From Acidimicrobiales bacterium (GTDB lineage: Bacteria; Actinomycetota; Acidimicrobiia; Acidimicrobiales; Aldehydirespiratoraceae): a stretch of DNA of 48,578 nt. The stretch is taken from the NCBI GenBank assembly GCA_029263215.1, contig JAJCXY010000060.1, positions 1 to 48,578 of the forward strand, in the 5' to 3' direction. This document shows, in pieces, positions 8,105 to 15,198 of this stretch. Positions within the stretch are counted from its first letter, which is position 1. The number at the start of each line of letters is the position of its first letter. The notes under the pieces were generated by a model. That model saw only the letters and a list, made by a program, of their open reading frames with translations, did no database searches and was not told the origin of the DNA. Made by a program: the position numbers and the translations under genes.

Positions 8105-9796
8105 TCAGTTCCCGGGGCACCGCGCAACCGCCGCGGCCATATCGGCCGAGTCGATCTCGAGCCGAGAGAACCGGCACAACAGGGTGGCGAGCTGGGCGCG
8201 AGTAGTCGGTTCGTGCGGCGCGTACATCTCGGCGGTCAAGCCGGTGGTGAGTCCGGTCGCGGCAAGCCAACCAACCGCCTCTGTGTAGAAGGAGTTCGCG
8301 TCGACGTCGGTGAAGTGGGTGGCATGAACAGCGGCAGGCAGACCGGCGGCACGGTGCAGAATCGCAGCCAGATGGCTCCGGTTGGCGACCATGTGGGGCT
8401 CAAAGGTCGTGGCCGATGTGCCCCGCACCAAACCGATCCCCGCCGCCCACGCGACAGCATCGGTGTAGTAGGCGCCCGATTCGACATCTACGAACGGCAT
8501 CGGCGCAGCGGGCGGAGTTGAGCCCGCCCAGCGCCACAACATCGTCACTGCCTCAGCGCGGGTGAGGGGCCGGTCCGGAGCGAACCGGGCAGGGCTCACC
8601 CCTTTAGACAGCCCGGCGGACTTCAGCCAGGCGATGCTCGGCCCGTGCCAGGCGCTGGGATCGGAGTCACAGAACACCCAGCCCTCTGGCAATCCCACAT
8701 GCAGGTCACCAGAGGGGAGACGGCACAGCGGCTCGATGTGCAGGAATCGTTGACCGCCGTCGACGCACCGGCCATCCCGGTCGCTGTCGCAGCTCGGATA
8801 GTCGGGATACGACGCGAATGGCGCGTTCCAGGCGTGATACGCGATCTGGGTGTCGCCCGCCGCGTCGGTGAACAGGGCCGCGCCGCCGGGACCGTTGATG
8901 TCACCGCGCGAGGAAAGGATCGGTTCTGTCGCGGCGCGTTCACAGGGCCCCGCCGGGGATTTGCATCGGGCCCAGCCAACCGCGTAGTCGGGCGATCCGA
9001 AGGCGTTGCCGGAGTAGACGAGCACGAGATCGCCTTCGATCCTCAACAGAGATGGGTTCTCGATCACACCTCCTTCCCAACTGTTCGCCTCGGCGACAAG
9101 CAACAGTGTCGGCTCGCGGTCGGGCCGGAGATGGCGGCCGTTCGCGGTGAGCGGCTGGGACCAGATCGCTGCCGGTATCGGTGGCACCGGGCCGACCCGT
9201 TTCAATGAAGGTTCGGTTTTCCACAACAGCCAAGGTGTGCCCGCCCCGTCGATGTGGAGCCACGGGTCGATCGCTCCGCCCGGCCCCAGCCCACACGTCA
9301 ACGGCTCAGCCGTGTGGTCTTCGAACGGGCCAAGCGGGTGGGGACCAGCGGCAACCGAGATGCAGTGCCGGGGCCTGCTCCCCGACGTCTCTCTCACCGC
9401 GAAATACGCCAGCCAGTCCTCACCCACCTGGGCCACCGCTGGAGCCCACACCTCAGCGGTACCGCCCACCGAAGCGGCCCAGGCTGGTGGCCGGACCAAG
9501 CCATCGTTGTAGAACGGGTCGTCGTTCCACACATTGGGCAACCAGGCAGCATGCGCAGTCCATGTCTCAAGATCGGCCGACGTCATCGTGGGCAGCAACG
9601 GCCCGCCGGTATTGGTCGAGTAGGCGTAGTAGACGCCGTCGTGCATTACCACATGCGGATCCGGAAAGTTCTGGTCATAGGACTGACCCGGAGCGAACCA
9701 CGGCGCACCCCTATAGGCACCCACCGGTGGCACGACCATCGCCAACACAACTGCAATCAATAACCCGCTCGTCCGCCAACGCCGCGCCATCACCAA
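8105..9796 (-). CDS. Secreted glycoside hydrolase family 43 protein with three C-terminal SLH repeats (563 aa)
   Basis: A Sec signal peptide (about residues 1-27, ending near VGA) precedes a five-bladed propeller of the GH43 arabinofuranosidase/xylosidase type. The first catalytic Asp sits in FPDPHV (about residue 46), an IDP motif is the likely pKa modulator, and the Glu of an I-E-N-P-S motif is the likely general acid. From about residue 383 to the end come three S-layer-homology repeats, with TRAEA-like, FxDV and F-x-P features. The enzyme probably trims arabinose- or xylose-containing polymers while attached to the cell envelope. SLH attachment is less usual in actinobacteria than in Firmicutes. 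The gene converges with 7045 and has no operon partner. Confidence 0.75.
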   Translation of the reverse strand: MVMARRWRTSGLLIAVVLAMVVPPVGAYRGAPWFAPGQSYDQNFPDPHVVMHDGVYYAYSTNTGGPLLPTMTSADLETWTAHAAWLPNVWNDDPFYNDGLVRPPAWAASVGGTAEVWAPAVAQVGEDWLAYFAVRETSGSRPRHCISVAAGPHPLGPFEDHTAEPLTCGLGPGGAIDPWLHIDGAGTPWLLWKTEPSLKRVGPVPPIPAAIWSQPLTANGRHLRPDREPTLLLVAEANSWEGGVIENPSLLRIEGDLVLVYSGNAFGSPDYAVGWARCKSPAGPCERAATEPILSSRGDINGPGGAALFTDAAGDTQIAYHAWNAPFASYPDYPSCDSDRDGRCVDGGQRFLHIEPLCRLPSGDLHVGLPEGWVFCDSDPSAWHGPSIAWLKSAGLSKGVSPARFAPDRPLTRAEAVTMLWRWAGSTPPAAPMPFVDVESGAYYTDAVAWAAGIGLVRGTSATTFEPHMVANRSHLAAILHRAAGLPAAVHATHFTDVDANSFYTEAVGWLAATGLTTGLTAEMYAPHEPTTRAQLATLLCRFSRLEIDSADMAAAVARCPGN

Positions 9797-10034
9797 ACCC
9801 TTCCGCCGACAGATCGCCGCTCCCCGCCCGAGGTTGCGATCTCGCCACCACCGAACCTACACCAGCCCCCGACCCCAGCTTCCGCGGCACCACAGCCAGT
9901 GACGCGCCACGGCAGGAAGCAGATCTTCGCTGACCCGCTACTCGCCCTACTTGGCGCGGCGGGCACCCATAGCCAGTTCCGGCACGGCGACGACCCGCTT
10001 CTCAGATCGCCACAAGCTGTGCGATTCTGGGGCG

Positions 10035-11423
10035 ATGAGGGTTCGAGCCGTCATGGTTGCCATCGCGTTGCTGGCCACGGCCTGCGGAGACACCGGCAAC
10101 ACAGCCGCACCGGGGCCCACGAGTGACGCAACTTCGGTCCCACCCAACCCAGCATCGTCCGCTTCGCCCAGCTCATCGGTCGGCGTGGCCGATCTCGCTA
10201 TCGGCCTCTGTAGCGACGTCCAAACCCCAGTTCCATCAGTGATCGGCACGCTGACCGGAGGTCAGAACACCCCGTGGGAGCTCAACGGATTACTGGCCAC
10301 CTATGTCGCTGAGCATCCCGATACCTATGCGGGAAGATGGATCGATCGGAAATACGGCGGCACGGTAGTGCTCGCCTTCACTGACGACCCCGGTCCCCAT
10401 CTCGAGGAGATCCTTGGTCGCCGGCCGAGTGAGAGCGACATCGCCGCGATTGAGCCGCGTCCGCCCATCACCGTCGACTGGACGGTGGCCGAGTCGGGCT
10501 ACGCGGTCGACGTGGTGCAGGTGGCATACACCCAAGTCGAACTGCGCGCCCTCCAGACAAAGGCCGACCAACTCCTACCCGGACGCGACGACATCGTCGT
10601 GGTCGGTTCAGGGTCAGGCAACCTGTTCAACCGGGTCTCACTCGACCTGATTCGCCCCACAGTCGCCCACCTCAACATCATCGCTTCGGAGTTTCCCGAT
10701 AGCGCCGACATGTTCTGCCTTAACGGCGAACTGTGGGACGACTCAACGGCACCGCCCTCGGTTGATGAACCGCTCACGATGATGGCCAACGCAGGCGAAG
10801 ACCCTCTCGTGACATGCAGGGGGGCAGGCCCGTTCCCCCTATCGGCTCTAGGAGGTGAACCCGACGTAGATCCGACATCCAACGACCCCCTCATCAATGC
10901 CCTGCTCACATCGACGATGTCAGGCTCTCCCGTCCCCCAGCAAGGTTGGCGAACACTGACCCGCGACGATGAAACCGCCCTCTTCGGCCACTTCGAAGAT
11001 GCCTCTCTCGTCCTGATCCACCCGTTCGAGAACACCATCGCAGGCTGGTCACTTCGCGGCAGAAGCGCCGGTAAATGCGAGCTCCACTTGGCTGTTGCCG
11101 ACGGCGTCGACCTCATGAACATCGGGCTCGATCCCGCCCGCCCCGTCGATCCAGAATCGACGATGTTGCACCTGATGGTCTCCCAGACGGGATGCGCCAG
11201 CGGAGCCAGTGGAGTCGAGAACATGCGGCCACCCGAGATCATCGAATCCGCCACCGAAATACGCATCGCGATAGCGGTCATACCACCCGAAGGGCCACAA
11301 GAATGCCCGGGCAACCAAACGGCACCGATCACCATCGACCTCCAATCACCCATCGGCGACCGAAAGATCCTCGACGGCGCACGCATCCCACCGCGACTAC
11401 TCGAAGCCCGAACCGACCCCTAG
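10035..11423 (+). CDS. Putative lipoprotein (462 aa), unknown function
   Basis: The ATG at 10035 gives a lipoprotein signal: a short basic start, a hydrophobic stretch and a lipobox Leu-Ala-Thr-Ala-Cys at about residues 13-17. A Ser/Pro/Thr-rich linker follows, typical of surface-tethered actinobacterial proteins. The exported part has an alpha/beta region around residues 75-200, including a segment that predicts binding of a positively acting ligand no better than chance, and a second half with paired Cys residues. No family was recognised. It is the last gene before the att-like tRNA-Pro half, and a GATTCT hexamer about eleven bases before the start suggests a nearly leaderless transcript. 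Confidence 0.6.
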   Translation: MRVRAVMVAIALLATACGDTGNTAAPGPTSDATSVPPNPASSASPSSSVGVADLAIGLCSDVQTPVPSVIGTLTGGQNTPWELNGLLATYVAEHPDTYAGRWIDRKYGGTVVLAFTDDPGPHLEEILGRRPSESDIAAIEPRPPITVDWTVAESGYAVDVVQVAYTQVELRALQTKADQLLPGRDDIVVVGSGSGNLFNRVSLDLIRPTVAHLNIIASEFPDSADMFCLNGELWDDSTAPPSVDEPLTMMANAGEDPLVTCRGAGPFPLSALGGEPDVDPTSNDPLINALLTSTMSGSPVPQQGWRTLTRDDETALFGHFEDASLVLIHPFENTIAGWSLRGRSAGKCELHLAVADGVDLMNIGLDPARPVDPESTMLHLMVSQTGCASGASGVENMRPPEIIESATEIRIAIAVIPPEGPQECPGNQTAPITIDLQSPIGDRKILDGARIPPRLLEARTDP

Positions 11424-11838
11424 ATGCCCCGGTCAAGTCCCGACTACCGCACCGACCCTTACTGTCCGCGGCCCCGCCCAAACTGGCGATACGGGATGTG
11501 CCCGCCCTAACCGAGCTGCGCCGTACTCGAATCCTGGACTCGACACGTCATGCCGCTTGCCATCAGATCTCAGCCGACAGGCGGTCGACGGCAGAGATGA
11601 CGATTGACCCGAACAGCTCAGGAAACCGATGGTCTCGAAAAGGTAGCTCAAAAGGTAGCTTTTGAAAGCTACCTTTTGCTTCCGGACCCCGACCGCCACG
11701 GCCGGACCACACCACACAGACAAATCAACGCTCGGACCCATTTACCCCTGCTGACCAGGCGCTTTGCCCGACACTGACAGCACGCTTTCGCACAGATTTC
11801 AGCACACAACCGAACGCCTCAGAAAGCCCTCAGACTGG
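11424..11838. other. Gene-free end of the integrated element
   Basis: About 415 bases between the lipoprotein gene and the tRNA-Pro half. It contains the repeated AAAAGGTAGCT units and the perfect hairpin, annotated separately. No reading frame here looks protein-coding. It was scanned for a 5' half of tRNA-Pro (an acceptor strand equivalent to CGGGACG plus a D arm) and none was found, which argues against an intron-split tRNA. Confidence 0.5.
11638..11678. repeat. Direct plus inverted repeat with a perfect 14-bp hairpin
   Basis: AAAAGGTAGCT occurs at 11638-11648 and again at 11650-11660. The second copy begins a perfect inverted repeat: left arm CAAAAGGTAGCTTT (11649-11662), loop TG, right arm 11665-11678. 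The hairpin could end transcription of the lipoprotein gene, although no clear U run follows the stem. Alternatively, the three AAGGTAGC units some 160-200 bp from the att-like tRNA half could be arm-type sites for an integrase or excisionase. Confidence 0.7.
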
Positions 11839-11883
11839 TTTGGGAGCAGGGGATCGTGGGTTCAAATCCCGCCGTCCCGACCA
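11839..11883 (+). pseudogene. tRNA-Pro(UGG) 3' half, candidate attachment site
   Basis: The fragment begins exactly at the anticodon loop TTTGGGA (11839-11845, anticodon TGG). It continues with the 3' anticodon stem GCAGG, a five-base variable loop, a T arm (GTGGG, TTCAAAT, CCCGC), the acceptor strand CGTCCCG, discriminator A and an encoded CCA (11881-11883). C at position 1 paired with G72, plus A73, is the bacterial tRNA-Pro signature. The bases before the loop (ACTGG) do not pair with GCAGG, and there is no D arm or 5' acceptor strand, so this cannot fold as a tRNA. It is best read as the displaced 3' half left by tRNA-targeted integration. Confidence 0.75.
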
Positions 11884-11985
11884 GAAACCACGAAATTGGC
11901 GTGGGTTTCCTACCTCAGAGGTGGACAACTTCACCAAAAACCGCTGAACACGGTTCGAGGAGGACGGCTCCCGCCGCGACGACGG

Positions 11986-13110
11986 TCAGTCGTTGGCTTC
12001 TTGTCCCAGGTCGAAGAAGGTCACGCCCCCGGCACGCAGGGTCTCGATCTCTGCAGATACGGGCGGCACATCGGCCGGCCACCACGCCGCGACGTAGCTG
12101 TCTTCGATGGCACGGAGTCCTTCCATGAGATGGGGGCCCGATTGTGCGGCCAGATCGCCGCGCACCACGAAAGCCAGCGATTGACCGGGGTTGACCTTCC
12201 GGATCTCATGAGCGGCAGAGACGAACTGCAGGAGATGGTCTTCGGAATACTCCTCTTCGCGAGGCCCGGTCGGGGTGGTCGAGCTGATCAGGATGGTGGA
12301 CTCTGGGAAGTGCTCGGCCACGCGAGTCAGGTCCGACGTCTCCAGCTCCATCACGATGAGGTTGTACATCCGGTCGGTGAACGACAGATCCGATCGAGCG
12401 CCGAAGATGTCGTTATTCACGCCCGGGCCGCGAAAGACGTCGGCATTGAACTGCAGCCGGCTCGGAACCAGCCCGAACCGGTCGATCGCCTGTTGCACCT
12501 CGTCGATGATCGTGCCGACGCGATCACGCTTGAGGTCGAGCTTGACGATCGGGAAATCGGCGATAGCGGCATACTCGAGAAACTCGATCAACCGCATGCC
12601 GATGGGGTCCCTCGGATCGTGTTGCAAGAAGGCGGTTCCGTCGATGACGGTGACGTTCGCTTCTACGGAAAAGGTCGGACTCTCGAGAGCCGACAGGAGC
12701 TGATAGGGATAGTCGACCGTATGGCGGATGGCGCCATCTGAATCATGTGTTCCCCGCGAGGATTCGGCAGCTCGGCGTAGGGTGATGCCGTCAACCAACC
12801 ACTCAACAGGCACATCCGGTGACCGAGTGTCGGTGACGTAGCCGGCAAGCTGTTCTGCGATGAAGTCCCCCTGGGTTGCGAAAAACAACACCATCGCGAC
12901 CATCAAGACAGCAAAGACTCGAACCAGCCGCGACCTCCAGGCCCAACGGAGTGTCCGCCCCGGGAGCGATACCGAGCCCTGCCACAGTGCTCGTCCCCTG
13001 GATACATGGTCGGTGTGCCCCTGGTCGCCACTCTCGGGCGCGGCTCCCTCTTCATCATGGTCGATCGAGGTCATGTCATCAGTGTGCAGAACACCGCAGT
13101 GCTGCCGCAT
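11986..13110 (-). CDS. Membrane-anchored FAM151/menorin-like (PLC-like) phosphodiesterase-fold protein (about 374 aa)
   Basis: A cytoplasmic N-terminus of about 50 residues leads to one transmembrane helix (VRVFAVLMVAMVLFF region), then an exported domain. The exported domain reads like FAM151/menorin, a relative of glycerophosphodiester phosphodiesterases. It has a strand ending E-A-N-V in place of the E-A/V-D-V metal motif, then L-Q-H-D-P for the usual H-P/D-P segment, then I-V-K-L-D-L-K matching the K-L-D-F-K motif of that family. The Asp of the first motif is Asn here, so metal binding may differ. The start is uncertain: ATG 13110 follows a G-rich stretch and is preferred, 13074 is possible, and the longer frame overlaps the folate gene. 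Confidence 0.55.
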   Translation of the reverse strand: MRQHCGVLHTDDMTSIDHDEEGAAPESGDQGHTDHVSRGRALWQGSVSLPGRTLRWAWRSRLVRVFAVLMVAMVLFFATQGDFIAEQLAGYVTDTRSPDVPVEWLVDGITLRRAAESSRGTHDSDGAIRHTVDYPYQLLSALESPTFSVEANVTVIDGTAFLQHDPRDPIGMRLIEFLEYAAIADFPIVKLDLKRDRVGTIIDEVQQAIDRFGLVPSRLQFNADVFRGPGVNNDIFGARSDLSFTDRMYNLIVMELETSDLTRVAEHFPESTILISSTTPTGPREEEYSEDHLLQFVSAAHEIRKVNPGQSLAFVVRGDLAAQSGPHLMEGLRAIEDSYVAAWWPADVPPVSAEIETLRAGGVTFFDLGQEAND

Positions 13111-13148
13111 CGTGAAAACCCCCCACTCTCGACTGGGGAGCTCCTTGA

Positions 13149-14177
13149 TCAGATGCTGAGGGGTCCTCGCGGCACGATGGTTTCGGGGGGCAGGTTCTGC
13201 TCCCATCCGCTCGGGCATCGTTGCGGCGCGATTTCGCTGAGCGGGGCGAGCACGAAGCGGCGCTCGTTGATCCGGGGATGAGGCACGGTGAGTACCTCAC
13301 TGCGAATCTCGGCATCGTCGAAGAAGAGCAGATCCACGTCGAGGGTGCGCGGCCCCCAGTGGACAACTCGTTGCCGTAGCGCGCCTGCTTCGATCCGTTG
13401 GCAGCGACGCATGAACGCGAACGGGTCGAGTGAGGTCTCGACCTTGACCACCATGTTCAAGAAGGCACCTTGGCCTTCGGGTCCACCAACGGCGTCGGTC
13501 TCGAACACCTGCGACATCGCGGTGACGGTGCCCAGTTCGCGAACCCCGTCACGCAGGAAACCCTCACGATCTCCGAGGTTCGAGCCCAAGGCGACAACTG
13601 CCTCATGGCGGTGCAAGGGCGGGATTGCCGCCTCGGCGCGGGTACGAATCAGCCGAACCGCGGTGGCGCTCACCGAGAGCGGGATCGGCGGACGCAGCTT
13701 GGTGACCGTCACCGTCACCTCCTCGACGCGATCGAAGCCCAACACGAGGTCGGCCATGTCGGTGGTCAGCCGCTCGAGCAACACATGCTTGGTCTCGTCG
13801 GCGAGTTCGGTGATGCGCTCTGAGACCAATCCGTAGTTGACGGTGTCTTCGAGATCATCTGATGCTCCAGCGTCTCGCAGGTCGAGTCCGATCGAGAGAT
13901 CGACCCTCAGCGGTTGAGCCGCCTGACGCTCCAGGGGAAGAGCGCCGATAACCGTCATCACTCGCAGATCGTCGATCATCTCACGCAGCCGAGCCCATTC
14001 CGTCTGCCAATCCACAACAGTGGCGAAGTCGGTCGAGCCTTGGCCACCGAGATCGATGCCATCAGCCCCGTCCTCCAACAACTGGACAGCACGGCTCAGA
14101 GCCTCGTCCGGGGTCGCCACGAGCGAGTCCGCGTTGAGGGAGTCGGGGCTAGCATTCACCACGCCGTAGAGATGCAT
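13149..14177 (-). CDS. folBK: FolP-remnant/FolB/FolK fusion: dihydroneopterin aldolase + HPPK (342 aa)
   Basis: Three folate-pathway modules lie in one chain. Residues 1-73 match the N-terminus of dihydropteroate synthase (N-A-S-P-D-S-L for the N-x-T-x-D-S-F signature, then G-A-D-G-I-D-L-G-G), but the rest of that TIM barrel is missing. Residues about 74-180 are FolB-like, with L-P-L-E-R, V-N-Y-G and V-T-K-x-x-P-P-I-P, so the Glu, Tyr and Lys of dihydroneopterin aldolase are present. Residues about 190-330 are a complete FolK, with A-L-G-S-N-L-G-D, the F-L-N-M-V strand and the magnesium site W-G-P-R-T-L-D-V-D. Together FolB and FolK convert dihydroneopterin to the pyrophosphorylated pterin, the substrate of FolP. 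The ATG at 14177 starts right at the FolP signature, 17 bases from divergent gpgS. Confidence 0.85.
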   Translation of the reverse strand: MHLYGVVNASPDSLNADSLVATPDEALSRAVQLLEDGADGIDLGGQGSTDFATVVDWQTEWARLREMIDDLRVMTVIGALPLERQAAQPLRVDLSIGLDLRDAGASDDLEDTVNYGLVSERITELADETKHVLLERLTTDMADLVLGFDRVEEVTVTVTKLRPPIPLSVSATAVRLIRTRAEAAIPPLHRHEAVVALGSNLGDREGFLRDGVRELGTVTAMSQVFETDAVGGPEGQGAFLNMVVKVETSLDPFAFMRRCQRIEAGALRQRVVHWGPRTLDVDLLFFDDAEIRSEVLTVPHPRINERRFVLAPLSEIAPQRCPSGWEQNLPPETIVPRGPLSI

Positions 14178-14194
14178 ACCGGCGGAGGTTACCG

Positions 14195-15067
14195 GTGCCG
14201 GTGAGCCAGTTTGAGGCCATGGTTGGCTCGCTAGACGACGTTGCCGCCGCGAAACGCGGCCTGACGGTGTCGGTGTGCATTCCGTGCCGCGATGAGGCAA
14301 CGACCATCGGTCCGCTGGTGGCGATGATCAGATCGGCGTTGATGGGCGCCTCGGGCCTGGTGGACGAACTCTTGGTGATCGACGATCGCAGCACCGACGA
14401 GTCCGCTTCAGTCGCAGCCGGTGCTGGTGCCGCCGTGATCCCGATCGAGAAGATCCACCTCGATCATGGCGAAGGCCATGGCAAGGGCAACGTCCTTTGG
14501 GCCTCACTGCTCGCCAGCTACGGCGACGTCGTCGTATGGATCGATGGCGACATCACCAGCTTCGAACCGGAGTGGATCGCCCGCCTGGTCGCGCCCTTGC
14601 TCGACGATCCGAGCATCCTGCTCATGAAGGCCTCCGCTCGTCGGTCGCAACGCAACGGCGGTGGTGGACGCACAACCGAGCTTGTCGCTCGACCATTGAT
14701 CTCGCTCTATTTCCCTGAGCTCGCAGGCATCCATCAGCCCCTTTCGGGCGAGTACGCAGCGCGTCGCGATGTGCTCGAGCAACTCTCTCTTCCCCAAGGT
14801 TGGGGCGTCGAGATCGCGATGCTCATCGATATCGCCGAACGGTACGGCGCCGATGCCATCGGCCAGATCGATGTCGGCGTCAGGGAGCATTCACACCGCT
14901 CCCTCACATCGCTCTCGGTGCAGGCGGCCGAGGTGATGGCAACGATGCTCGAACGAGCGCCGGGCGGGAGCCTCCTCGGCGACGATCACCCCTTGTTGTT
15001 GCAGGCCGAAGGGTCTCGAGTGCCACTCAATCTCGGGGAACGCCCACCCATAGCAGGCAGTCGTTGA
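14195..15067 (+). CDS. gpgS: Glucosyl-3-phosphoglycerate synthase
   Basis: This is a GT-A retaining glycosyltransferase of the GT81 family. It transfers glucose from an NDP-glucose donor to 3-phosphoglycerate, the first step towards glucosylglycerate and, in mycobacteria, methylglucose lipopolysaccharides. Visible features are the nucleotide-binding start V-S-V-C-I-P-C-R-D-E (about 25-34), D-D-R-S-T-D (about 63-68), G-K-G-N-V (96-100), the metal-binding D-G-D (117-119), and a later G-W-G-V-E acceptor-loop segment. The length of 290 residues is close to the family's usual size. The GTG at 14195 is preceded by GGCGGAGG at a spacing of about six bases. The gene diverges from the folate fusion. 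Confidence 0.85.
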   Translation: MPVSQFEAMVGSLDDVAAAKRGLTVSVCIPCRDEATTIGPLVAMIRSALMGASGLVDELLVIDDRSTDESASVAAGAGAAVIPIEKIHLDHGEGHGKGNVLWASLLASYGDVVVWIDGDITSFEPEWIARLVAPLLDDPSILLMKASARRSQRNGGGGRTTELVARPLISLYFPELAGIHQPLSGEYAARRDVLEQLSLPQGWGVEIAMLIDIAERYGADAIGQIDVGVREHSHRSLTSLSVQAAEVMATMLERAPGGSLLGDDHPLLLQAEGSRVPLNLGERPPIAGSR

Positions 15068-15198
15068 GCCGCACCACGAGTGTGCGCTCGCGACCAGCCG
15101 TCCCTCGTACGTGGCGTTCTGGATGTGGTGACTCCAGCCCGACTCTCACCGGGGAATAGGGCGGGGAATCGAGTGGTTTCGGCGAAGGCGATCTGAAC

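Larger units (their letters stand above)
1..11845. mobile_element. Right end of a tRNA-Pro-integrated genomic element (partial)
   Basis: The limits are inferred. The right boundary is the anticodon loop of an orphan 3' half of tRNA-Pro(UGG). When a tyrosine recombinase inserts an element into a tRNA anticodon loop, the intact tRNA stays at the end carrying the 5' half and the displaced 3' half marks the far end. Because this half reads on the plus strand, the element must lie to its left. The contents agree: lipoproteins, a toxin-like membrane protein and a GH43/SLH protein on the left, against folate and gpgS genes just to the right. No integrase, excisionase or conjugation gene is in the window, so the left limit and element type are unknown. 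Confidence 0.5.

Noticed and set aside
11400..11883. tRNA-Pro gene interrupted by an intron
   Set aside because: No 5' acceptor strand equivalent to CGGGACG or D arm was found in the preceding 400 bases, so a disconnected half is the simpler reading.
11764..12741. A 325-residue plus-strand ORF across the tRNA-Pro half
   Set aside because: It reads through the tRNA fragment and then antisense to the menorin-like gene; no coding pattern.
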